From JAXLSZ01 sp046330315 (GTDB lineage Bacteria; Actinomycetota; Thermoleophilia; Solirubrobacterales; 70-9), in contig JAXLSZ010000004.1 of assembly GCA_046330315.1 (NCBI GenBank), forward strand, positions 248,001 through 312,000: a DNA stretch of 64,000 bases. Direction: 5' to 3'. The number at the start of each line of letters is the position of its first letter. Within the stretch, counting starts at the first letter, position 1. A program made the position numbers and the translations under genes. Of this stretch, positions 8,119 to 15,000 are shown piece by piece. A model generated the notes under the pieces. That model worked only from the letters and a program-made list of their open reading frames with translations, made no database searches and was not told where the DNA came from.

Positions 8119-9144
8119 ATGAGACTCGGCGTCCTGACCGGAGGGGGCGACTGCCCCGGCCTGAACGCGGTGATCCGGGCCGTGGTTCGCAAGGGGGTCG
8201 GGCGCATGGGCCACGAGTTCGTCGGCTATCGCGACGGCTGGCGCGGCCCTCTTGAGGGGAACGGAGAGCCGCTCGGCATCGAGCAGGTGCGGGGCATCCT
8301 GCCCCGCGGCGGCACGATCCTGGGCTCGTCGCGCACCAACCCGATGGCCGAGCCCGACGGAGTCGAGCGGCTGCGCGCCAACCTCGCCGACGACGGCGTC
8401 GACGGGCTGATCGCGATCGGCGGCGAGGACACCCTTGGAGTTGCCCGCCGGCTCGGCGAGGAGGGAGTCGGCGTGGTCGGTGTCCCCAAGACGATCGACA
8501 ACGACCTCGGGGCCACCGACTACACGTTCGGCTTCGATACCGCGGTGAACATCGCGATGGAGGCGATCGACCGCCTCCACACCACGGCGGAGAGTCACCA
8601 CCGGGCGCTGATCGTCGAGGTGATGGGGCGCCATGCGGGTTGGATCGCCTTCCACGCCGGACTGGCTGGCGGCGCCAACGTGATCCTCATCCCCGAGCAC
8701 CCCTTCGACATCGAGCGGGTCTGCGCCTACATCGAGCAGCGATTCCGCAGCCAGCACGCCCCGATCATCGTCGTCTCCGAGGGGGCGGTTCCGGAGGGCG
8801 GGATGCCCGAGAGCCGGGAGGCGGCGACCGACGCGTTCGGCCACATCCGGCTCGGCGGCATCGCCCACTGGCTGGAGGGGGAGATCGAGCGGCGGACCGG
8901 GGAGGAGGCGAGGGCGACCGTCCTCGGGCACGTGCAGCGAGGCGGCACCCCGACAGCCTTCGACCGCGTCCTTGCGACCCGCTTCGGCCTGCATGCCATA
9001 GACGCGGCGGACGCCGGTCGCTGGGGCATGATGACTGCGCTGCGCGGCACCGAGATCGAGCTCGTCGAGTTGGCCGAGGCGACGGCCGAGCTGAAGCTGG
9101 TGCCCGAGTCCCTCTATCAGGAGGCGGAGGTTTTCTTCGGCTGA
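8119..9144 (+). CDS. 6-phosphofructokinase, probably pyrophosphate-dependent
   Basis: 341 aa phosphofructokinase of the PfkA superfamily: GGGDCPGLNAVIR, PKTIDNDL, FGFDTA, EVMGRHAGWIA, GHVQRGG. Residues 101-105 read GGEDT with Asp104, and the PKTIDND motif carries Lys124. In E. coli ATP-PfkA both positions are Gly, and Asp104/Lys124 are the known marks of PPi-using enzymes (group III actinobacterial PPi-PFK). The enzyme would then work reversibly in glycolysis and gluconeogenesis with PPi. A membrane pyrophosphatase gene at 49791 fits a PPi economy. The stop overlaps the next gene's probable CTG start. Confidence 0.85.
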   Translation: MRLGVLTGGGDCPGLNAVIRAVVRKGVGRMGHEFVGYRDGWRGPLEGNGEPLGIEQVRGILPRGGTILGSSRTNPMAEPDGVERLRANLADDGVDGLIAIGGEDTLGVARRLGEEGVGVVGVPKTIDNDLGATDYTFGFDTAVNIAMEAIDRLHTTAESHHRALIVEVMGRHAGWIAFHAGLAGGANVILIPEHPFDIERVCAYIEQRFRSQHAPIIVVSEGAVPEGGMPESREAATDAFGHIRLGGIAHWLEGEIERRTGEEARATVLGHVQRGGTPTAFDRVLATRFGLHAIDAADAGRWGMMTALRGTEIELVELAEATAELKLVPESLYQEAEVFFG

Positions 9145-10313
9145 GGCGCGCGGGTGCACTTCCTGCCGCGCTCGCGGCGCTCGCGGCCCTCGGGGTGGCC
9201 GGCTGCGGGTCCTCGGCCCCCTCGGGGCCGGTCACCCTGACCGTGTACGTCAGCCTGCCGCTGGGCGGCGAGCGGGCCGCCGATGGCCTGGGGGCCGAGC
9301 GGGGCGCGCGCCTGGCGCTCGAGAGGGCCGGCGGGCGGGTCGGAGACCTGCGCATCCGGGCCACCTACCTCGACGACACCGGCGGCGGCCCTCGCTGGAG
9401 CCAGGCGGCGAGCGGCGCGAACGCGCGGCGCGCGGCCCAGGACTCGACCGCGATCGGGTACGTCGGGGACCTCGACTCGGGCGCGACGCGCGTCTCGATG
9501 CCGATCACCAACCAGGCCGAGATCCCCCAGGTCTCGCCGGGGGCGAGCGCCGACGACCTCGCCGCCGAGGTGCCCGGCGAGCCCGACCCCTCGACCTACC
9601 GTCCCAGCGGCGATCGGACCTTTGCCAGGGTGGTGCCGGCGGATCGGGTCCAGGCCGAAACCGCGGCCCGTCTCGCGGTGCGTCTGGGCGCCGACCGCGG
9701 GCTGGCGGTGAGCGGCGGCGACCCGCAGGGGCGCGAGCTGGCGCGGGCCTTCGCCGCCGGGGTGCGCCGGGAGGGGCTGCCGGCCCGCGTCGTCGCCTCA
9801 CTCCGTCCTGCGCAGAGGCTTCCCGTATCGAGCATCGTCGGGACGCCGCCCTCCACAACCGTCTTCTACGCGGGCGCCACCGAGGGCGGCCTGCGCTGGG
9901 CCGACCTCGTGGCGAAGGGGGGGGTAATCTCCACCGACGCGGCCATGCCGTTCGCAGGCGAGGTCTGCCGCGGCTTCCGCGAGCCGAGCGCCCACTACGT
10001 GACTTCGCCGTTCATCGCCCCTTCGCGACTCGGAGTCGGGGCCGCCGCCTTCCTCGCGGCCTACCGCCGGCGCTGGGGCCCGCCGCCCCCCGCCGCGGCC
10101 TACGGGTACGAGGCGATGTCCGTCCTGCTCGGGGCGATCCGGCGCGCCGGGGCCGAGGGCGAGGACCGCGGCACGGTCGTCGATGAGCTGCTCGCCACCC
10201 GCGTCCGGCAATCCACGCTGGGGGCGTTCACGATCGGCCCGAACGGCGAGACGAGCCTGCGCAGGGTCTCGGTCTACCGGCTGCACGGCTGCCGCCCCGT
10301 CCTGGACGACTGA
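9141..10313 (+). CDS. Leu/Ile/Val-type ABC substrate-binding lipoprotein, probable CTG start
   Basis: Periplasmic-binding-protein-like lipoprotein of about 390 aa. The signal peptide reads RRAGALPAALAALAALGVAGC with a good lipobox (VAGC). The frame has no ATG, GTG or TTG that keeps the signal peptide. The codon exactly in front of RRAGAL is CTG at 9141, and CTGA overlaps the pfk stop; a rare CTG start with translational coupling is the best fit. The mature part has branched-chain-receptor features (AIGYVGDLDSGATR, VFYAGATEGGL, AAYGYEAMSVLLGAI). No permease or ATPase gene is adjacent, so the ligand is unknown. Confidence 0.75.
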   Translation: MRRAGALPAALAALAALGVAGCGSSAPSGPVTLTVYVSLPLGGERAADGLGAERGARLALERAGGRVGDLRIRATYLDDTGGGPRWSQAASGANARRAAQDSTAIGYVGDLDSGATRVSMPITNQAEIPQVSPGASADDLAAEVPGEPDPSTYRPSGDRTFARVVPADRVQAETAARLAVRLGADRGLAVSGGDPQGRELARAFAAGVRREGLPARVVASLRPAQRLPVSSIVGTPPSTTVFYAGATEGGLRWADLVAKGGVISTDAAMPFAGEVCRGFREPSAHYVTSPFIAPSRLGVGAAAFLAAYRRRWGPPPPAAAYGYEAMSVLLGAIRRAGAEGEDRGTVVDELLATRVRQSTLGAFTIGPNGETSLRRVSVYRLHGCRPVLDD

Positions 10314-10431
10314 ACGACCACCCCGGGTCCCGCGCTGGACGGCTGAACTACCCATCCGGGCCCGCCTAAAGGCAAACGAACGGACGGCCGAGGGAACCCG
10401 CAGCGATGGGATGGATTCCGGAGGAGGAAGC
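10314..10431. other. Intergenic region with imperfect repeat of the preceding stop region
   Basis: The end of the preceding gene (CTGGACGACTGAACGACC) is echoed about 34 bases on as CTGGACGGCTGAACTACC, a decayed local duplication. It is followed by a Shine-Dalgarno stretch (GGAGGAGG) serving the next gene. Confidence 0.45.
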
Positions 10432-10815
10432 ATGAAGAAGCTCGTTGTCCTCGGCGCGGTCTGCGCGATGCTGGTGGTGCCCTCGACGGCCGCTGCCGCC
10501 GGTCGCCAGGGGCCGGTGCTGCACCACGTAGTCAAGGCCGGGGCGGTTGCACTGTCGGTGCGCGACTGCCTGAGCGAGGCCCGTGAGATCGGTCGCGACG
10601 CCTTCGCGGCGAAGTACGGGACGCCCGGGGCTCTTCGCAACTGCGTGAAGCAGCACGTGGACGCCTACGTGGCGGCACTCGAGTCGGCCGGCCAGGCCTG
10701 CGCGGACGAGCGCCGGCAGCTGGGCGCCGAGGCCTTCCGCCAGGCCTACGGCGAGCCGTTCCCGTTCCTGCGCTGCGTTCGCTCGAAGCTGAACCCGGAG
10801 TCGGTCCCGACCTAG
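10432..10815 (+). CDS. Small secreted protein with four cysteines
   Basis: 127 aa with a clear signal peptide (MKKLVVLGAVCAMLVVPSTA, cleavage after AAAA or nearby). The ATG has a strong Shine-Dalgarno sequence (GGAGGAGG). The mature part is about 100 aa and holds four Cys, in RDCLS, RNCVK, QACADE and LRCVR. They are arranged as two similar halves (AFAAKYG...LRNC and AFRQAYG...LRC), suggesting an internal duplication and two disulfides. No family is recognised. Confidence 0.75.
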   Translation: MKKLVVLGAVCAMLVVPSTAAAAGRQGPVLHHVVKAGAVALSVRDCLSEAREIGRDAFAAKYGTPGALRNCVKQHVDAYVAALESAGQACADERRQLGAEAFRQAYGEPFPFLRCVRSKLNPESVPT

Positions 10816-10849
10816 GGCGGACCAGCCGGAGATCGACCCCGAGCCCACC

Positions 10850-10914
10850 GGGCGGTCGGGGTCGCCGACCCGGAAGGGCGGTCGGGGTCGCCGACCCGGA
10901 AGGGCGCCGACCGG
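10850..10914. repeat. 26-bp tandem repeat, 2.5 copies, between convergent genes
   Basis: Units begin at 10850, 10876 and 10902 (GGGCGGTCGGGGTCGCCGAC plus CCGGAA). Each unit contains the inverted pair GGTCGGGG / CCGACC, so the array could fold and act as a terminator for both flanking genes. Confidence 0.7.
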
Positions 10915-10920
10915 TCCGGC

Positions 10921-11829
10921 TCAGCGGAGGAGGTCCCTCAGGGCCTCCTCCAGCTCCGGGTGCTCGAACTCGTACCCGAGGTCGAGCGTCCGCCGAGGCA
11001 TCACCCGGGCGCCGCCTCTGACGGTCTCCGCGAACTCCTCGCCGAACACCAGGTTGACGGCGAAGCCGGGCACCGGCACGACCGATGGCCTGCCGAGCAC
11101 GGAGCCCAGGGTTTTCGAGAAGGCGCGGTTGGTGACCGGACCGGGAGCGGTGGCGTTGACGATGCCCCGCAGCTTCGGGTTGTCGAGCGCCCAGAGCAGG
11201 ATCCCGACCTCGTCGTCGACGTGGATCCAGGACATGTACTGGGCACCCCCGGCCACCGGCCCACCGACCCCCATCCGGAAGGGCGTGAGGAGTTGCTTGA
11301 GCAGACCGCTGACGGGCTCGAGCACCAGGCCGGTCCGGACGATGACAAGGCGCACCCCCGCCTCGCCGACCCCGTCCGCGGCTCGCTCCCACTCCTCGGT
11401 CACCTCAGCCGCGAAACCCTCGCCGCGAGCGGTGGACTCGTCCACGAGGCTCTCGCCCCGGTCGCCGTAGTAGCCGATCGCCGAGCCGCTGACCATCACC
11501 GAGGGACGCTGCTCGAGCGCGGTGATCGCCTGGACGAGGTTGCGTGTCCCGACCCGCCTGCTCTCCATGATCGCCGTCTTTGCCTTCTCGGTCCAGCGCT
11601 GGCTGATCGGCTCGCCGACCAGGTTCACGACCCCGTCCACCCCGTCGAAGGCGGCAGCCGGGGGGCGCTCCATGGTCGGCTGCCAGGAGTGCCAGCCGAC
11701 CTTGGGGTTGTCACGCCTGGCCCTCTCGGGGTCGCGGCTGAGGCCGACCACCTCGTCGCCGCGGGCCAGCAGGGCGTCGCAGAGTGCCGAGCCGATCGCC
11801 CCGCTCGCGCCGCTCACGAGGACCCTCAC
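10921..11829 (-). CDS. TIGR01777-type NAD(P)-binding epimerase (YfcH-like)
   Basis: 302 aa atypical extended SDR. N-terminal Rossmann motif VLVSGASGAIGSAL, then VNLVGEPISQRW, VSGSAIGYYGDRGE, VRTGLVL and YMSWIHVDDE. The C-terminal DUF1731 segment PGFAVNLVFGEE follows. These proteins are soluble and their substrate is generally unknown. The GTG start has a good Shine-Dalgarno sequence (GGAGGAGG, 7 bases away) and overlaps by 4 bases the end of a 35-codon frame. It lies downstream of the malic enzyme gene. Confidence 0.9.
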   Translation of the reverse strand: MRVLVSGASGAIGSALCDALLARGDEVVGLSRDPERARRDNPKVGWHSWQPTMERPPAAAFDGVDGVVNLVGEPISQRWTEKAKTAIMESRRVGTRNLVQAITALEQRPSVMVSGSAIGYYGDRGESLVDESTARGEGFAAEVTEEWERAADGVGEAGVRLVIVRTGLVLEPVSGLLKQLLTPFRMGVGGPVAGGAQYMSWIHVDDEVGILLWALDNPKLRGIVNATAPGPVTNRAFSKTLGSVLGRPSVVPVPGFAVNLVFGEEFAETVRGGARVMPRRTLDLGYEFEHPELEEALRDLLR

Positions 11830-11933
11830 GCGATCGCCTCCTCCGTGAGGTCGGGTGCCGGCGCCCGAAGCGCCCGTGCGACCGCGCCCTTGGCGCGCAC
11901 CTGGTTATCGAGGGGGATTCTCAAGGTGGGCAT
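11826..11933 (-). CDS. Candidate 35-aa small ORF coupled to the epimerase gene
   Basis: ATG 11933 opens a 35-codon frame starting MPTLRIPLDNQVRAKG and ending EEAIA. Its TGA overlaps the epimerase GTG (GTGA). It starts 6 bases after the malic enzyme stop, and third positions are mostly G/C. No Shine-Dalgarno sequence is seen. It may be a real small protein or only a coupling leader. Confidence 0.35.
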   Translation of the reverse strand: MPTLRIPLDNQVRAKGAVARALRAPAPDLTEEAIA

Positions 11934-11939
11934 CCAGCG

Positions 11940-13403
11940 CTACGGGGAGGGCGGCGAGACGGTTGAGAAGGTTCCGGTCTCCTGCGAGAAGCGGGCGATT
12001 CCCGCCTGCTTCGCCTCTTCCACCACCGCCGCGGCCACTGCGGGCGCGACGTCGCGGTCGAAGACCGAGGGAATGATGTAGTCCTCGGCTAGGTCGTCGT
12101 CGGTGACGACCTCTGCGATCCCGCGCGCCGCGGCCAGCTTCATCTCCTCGGTGATGCGTGGCGCTCCCGCGTCGAGGGCGCCGCGGAAGATCCCCGGGAA
12201 GCAGAGGACGTTGTTGATCTGGTTGGGATAGTCGGAGCGACCGGTGGCCATGATCCGGACGTAGGGCGCGGCGTCCTCGGGCATCACCTCCGGATTCGGG
12301 TTGGCCATGGCGAAGACGATCGCACCGTCGTTCATCTTCCCCAGGGCTTCCGGAGTGATGATGCCGGGCCCCGAGAGGCCGACGAAGAGGTCCATGCCGT
12401 CCAGCAGGTCGTCGGGCGTGCCGAGCAGCTTCTCGGGGTTGGAGTTCTCGGAATACCAGCGCTTGATCCCCGACATCTCACCGGACTCGTAGTCGGCCCT
12501 GGTCGTCGAGAGTGCGCCCCGCCGGTCGCAGCCGATCACCTCGGTCACCCCGGAGGCGAGCATCATCTTGGTCACCGCTACCCCGGCGGCGCCGAGGCCG
12601 ACCATCAGCACCCGCAAGCTCTCGATTGGCTTGCCGACGATCTTCAGGGCGTTGAAGAGCGCCGCAATCGTCACCACGGCGGTGCCGTGCTGGTCGTCGT
12701 GGAAGACCGGGATGTCGAGCGACTCCTTCAGCCTCTCCTCGATGTCGAAGCAACGGGGCGCCGAGATGTCCTCGAGGTTGATCCCCCCGAAAGTCGGGGC
12801 GATCAGCTCGACCACACGGACGATCTCGTCGGCGTCCTGGGTGGAGACACAGATCGGGAAGGCATCGACGTTGGCGAACTCCTTGAAGAGCATCGCCTTG
12901 CCCTCCATCACGGGCATCGCAGCCTCCGGGCCGATGTTGCCGAGGCCCAGGACCGCGCTGCCGTCGGAGACGACCGCCACGGTGTTCTTCTTGATCGTGT
13001 ACTCGAAGGCCTTGGAGCGGTCCGCGTGGATGTCCTGGCAGACTCTCGCCACCCCGGGCGTGTAGGCCATCGAGAGGTCGTCGCGCGTCTTCAGCGGGTA
13101 CTTGTTGCGCTGCTCGATCTTGCCTCCGCGGTGCATCTGCATCGTGCGGTCCGTGTAGTCGAGGACCGAGGCGCCCCGGGTCGAGCCGATGGACCGCAGG
13201 ATCTGCTCCCAGTGCTGCTGGTCGCGAGCGTCGATCGTGAACTCGCGGACCCGCTTGCCCTCACTGCCGGCGCCGGGCACGAGGTCGACGCTCTGAAGCT
13301 GGCCGCCCGCCTCGGCGATGGCCGCGGTCAGCTTGCCCAGCGGCTCCTGGCGCGCGTCCAGCTCGACGCGGATGGTGACGCTGTACTGAGCGCTTACCGG
13401 CAC
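11940..13403 (-). CDS. NAD-dependent malic enzyme with N-terminal ACT domain
   Basis: 487 aa; oxidative decarboxylation of malate to pyruvate. Residues about 1-80 form an ACT-like domain (YSVTIRVELDARQEPLGKL...GAGSEGKRVREFTI). The malic domain has SMAYTPGVARVC, NTVAVVSDGSAVLGLGNIG, VFHDDQHGTA and the NAD fold MVGLGAAGVAV. GTG 13403 is chosen because PVSAQYSV begins the ACT strand; upstream frame sequence is not protein-like. The ACT domain suggests amino-acid or other ligand control. A 28-codon leaderless frame overlaps its start. Confidence 0.9.
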   Translation of the reverse strand: MPVSAQYSVTIRVELDARQEPLGKLTAAIAEAGGQLQSVDLVPGAGSEGKRVREFTIDARDQQHWEQILRSIGSTRGASVLDYTDRTMQMHRGGKIEQRNKYPLKTRDDLSMAYTPGVARVCQDIHADRSKAFEYTIKKNTVAVVSDGSAVLGLGNIGPEAAMPVMEGKAMLFKEFANVDAFPICVSTQDADEIVRVVELIAPTFGGINLEDISAPRCFDIEERLKESLDIPVFHDDQHGTAVVTIAALFNALKIVGKPIESLRVLMVGLGAAGVAVTKMMLASGVTEVIGCDRRGALSTTRADYESGEMSGIKRWYSENSNPEKLLGTPDDLLDGMDLFVGLSGPGIITPEALGKMNDGAIVFAMANPNPEVMPEDAAPYVRIMATGRSDYPNQINNVLCFPGIFRGALDAGAPRITEEMKLAAARGIAEVVTDDDLAEDYIIPSVFDRDVAPAVAAAVVEEAKQAGIARFSQETGTFSTVSPPSP

Positions 13404-13480
13404 CGGGGGGGCGTGGCCGAGGTCGCCGGGGCGAGGGGGCCGCGGGCGTCGGGGCGGGGTGGTGGGAGGCAGGTGCGCAT
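13394..13480 (-). CDS. Candidate leaderless uORF overlapping the malic enzyme start
   Basis: ATG 13480 lies 9 bases after a TAGAAT -10 box. It opens a 28-codon frame, MRTCLPPPRPDARGPL... ending PPRCR and TAA. The last 10 bases overlap the malic enzyme GTG in another frame. It contains a PPP run and two Cys, features that can stall or tune translation. It is a candidate regulatory leader, not a proven gene. Confidence 0.35.
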   Translation of the reverse strand: MRTCLPPPRPDARGPLAPATSATPPRCR

Positions 13481-13489
13481 CGGCGGCGG

Positions 13490-13495
13490 ATTCTA
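13490..13495 (-). promoter_or_regulatory. -10 box for the malic enzyme transcript
   Basis: TAGAAT on the minus strand, a close match to the consensus, 9 bases before ATG 13480. Confidence 0.45.
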
Positions 13496-13715
13496 GGGGG
13501 CCGCGAGCTCGCCGGGCGAGGGCGCCGCCGCCGAACCGGGCGCCGCGGACCACGACAGGGACACCGCGGACTCCGGCGGCCGCCCCTGGCCGACGTCCGC
13601 GCGGACCACGACCGGACACCGCGGCGCGGCACCGGCCAATCCGACACCACGGTCCAGGGCAAGACGCGGCCAGCTCGCGGGGGCGAGAACTCGGCCGGGG
13701 CGACTTGCGGGCGGT
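13496..13715. repeat. Intergenic region with a 24/25-bp direct repeat
   Basis: GCGGACCACGACAGGGACAC plus CGCGG at 13545-13569 recurs one base shorter at 13601-13624 (GCGGACCACGACCGGACACC plus GCGG), start-to-start 56 bp. A third weak echo is CCGACACCACGG near 13640. Nothing else is recognised between the two divergent genes. Confidence 0.55.
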
Positions 13716-14879
13716 ATGCGACCGGATTCCGCCCCCACGGAGAGACGGATAGCCCGGATGGCGGCACGCCGGCACGGGGTATTGACCCGTGCGCAGCTGG
13801 TCGCGGCGGGTCTGAGCGGCAACGGGATCTCGCGCAGAGTCCGGGCAGGCCGGCTCCACCGCCTGCACCGCGGCGTTTACGCGGTGGGCCACCCGGGTCT
13901 GGGGCCGGAAGGTCGATGGCTGGCGGCCGTGCTGGCGTGCGGTGAGGGCGCCGTGCTCAGCCATCGCAGCGCCGCGGAGTTGTGGGGCCTCCTGCGAGCC
14001 CGTTCGACGCTGGTGGACGTCAGCACCCCCGGCCGTCCCGGCACGGTGCGGCGCCGCGGGATCCGTGTCCACCGCCCGCGTGCCCTGGGCAGTCGGGAGA
14101 CGACCAGCCGCCGCGGGATACCAGTCACCAGGCCGGCCCGGACCATCGAGGACCTCAGCCGGGCGGCCCGACTCCGGGGAAGCTGGATTTCTCCCGAGCA
14201 GGCTCGCAGGGCGCTGCGCGAGGCGGAGGTTCTCGGCCTGCCGCTCGATGATCGGGCGGCGCAAGGGTCGGCCGGGCGCGGGAGCTCAGGCCCGGCCCGG
14301 CACGGGGCGGCGCGTATTGCGTGGCGGAGACCGGGCCGGAAAGCGGAGGCAGGCCGGGCCGGGCGAGCCGAGGCAGATCGGGTCGAGGCCGCGCAGGCCG
14401 GGCGAGCCGAGGCAGATCGGGTCGAGGCAGATCGGGTCGAGGCAGATCGGGTCGAGGCTGGGCGGGGTGGGCGAGCCGAGGCTGGGCGGGCCGGGCGAGC
14501 GCCCGGGGAGGGTGTGGCGCGCAGCGAGCTGGAGGAGCTCTTCCTCGGCCTCTGCCGCCGTCATTCCCTTCCCGAACCGGAGGTGAACGTGCATGTCGGC
14601 CGGCACCAGGTCGATTTCCTCTGGCGGGAGAGCGGGGTGGTGGTCGAAACGGACGGCTACCGCTACCACCGCGGCCGCCAGGCCTTCGAGGACGACCGGG
14701 CTCGCGACCTGGAGCCGAGCCTTGCCGGCTTCCGCGTGGTCCGGTTGACTCACCGCCAGGTCAGCGAGATGGGAGGGAAGCTGGCACGGCGGCTGGAGAT
14801 CCTGATCGGGAGCGGATCAGATGCGGCCGGCCGGCGAAAAAGGGGGCGCCATGGCGGTTCGGGCGGGGACGGCGGATAG
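13716..14879 (+). CDS. AbiEi-type N-terminus plus DUF559 nuclease-fold protein with repeat insert
   Basis: 387 aa. Residues 10-60 resemble the AbiEi-like winged-helix (RHGVLTRAQLVAAGLSGNGISRRVRAGRLHRLHRGVYAVGHPG in the family; only parts are needed to recognise it: HRGVYAVGH). Residues about 270-370 form a DUF559/Vsr-like PD-(D/E)XK fold: PEVNVHVGRHQVDFLW, VVVETDGYRYH, FRVVRLT. Between them is an Arg/Ala/Glu/Gly-rich insert (about 190-265) built partly from ADRVE repeats. A paralogue lies at 31927-32859. Such proteins are often catalogued as antitoxin-like, but no partner toxin gene is adjacent and the function is unknown. Confidence 0.7.
   Translation: MRPDSAPTERRIARMAARRHGVLTRAQLVAAGLSGNGISRRVRAGRLHRLHRGVYAVGHPGLGPEGRWLAAVLACGEGAVLSHRSAAELWGLLRARSTLVDVSTPGRPGTVRRRGIRVHRPRALGSRETTSRRGIPVTRPARTIEDLSRAARLRGSWISPEQARRALREAEVLGLPLDDRAAQGSAGRGSSGPARHGAARIAWRRPGRKAEAGRAGRAEADRVEAAQAGRAEADRVEADRVEADRVEAGRGGRAEAGRAGRAPGEGVARSELEELFLGLCRRHSLPEPEVNVHVGRHQVDFLWRESGVVVETDGYRYHRGRQAFEDDRARDLEPSLAGFRVVRLTHRQVSEMGGKLARRLEILIGSGSDAAGRRKRGRHGGSGGDGG
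14373..14456 (+). repeat. In-frame 15-bp repeat (ADRVE) inside the DUF559 gene
   Basis: GCAGATCGGGTCGAG occurs at 14373, 14412, 14427 and 14442; the last three are contiguous. Being a multiple of three, copy-number change keeps the frame. Confidence 0.85.
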
Positions 14880-14988
14880 GACGGGGCCGCGGCGGGTCGG
14901 CAGGTGGGCCGGCGAACGGGGGCGCGATGGCAGGCCGGGCGCAGGCGCCTGCCCGGTCGTCGCCGTCGGGAGCCCTCAGGCCACTGAA

Positions 14989-14994
14989 TAGAGT
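14989..14994 (+). promoter_or_regulatory. -10 box of a leaderless polA promoter
   Basis: TAGAGT ends 6 bases before the polA ATG at 15001; no ribosome-binding site is present. Confidence 0.45.
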
Positions 14995-15000
14995 CAACCC

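Noticed and set aside
13716..14879. AbiE toxin-antitoxin operon
   Set aside because: Only the antitoxin-like N-terminal module is present; no AbiEii nucleotidyltransferase gene is adjacent to either copy.
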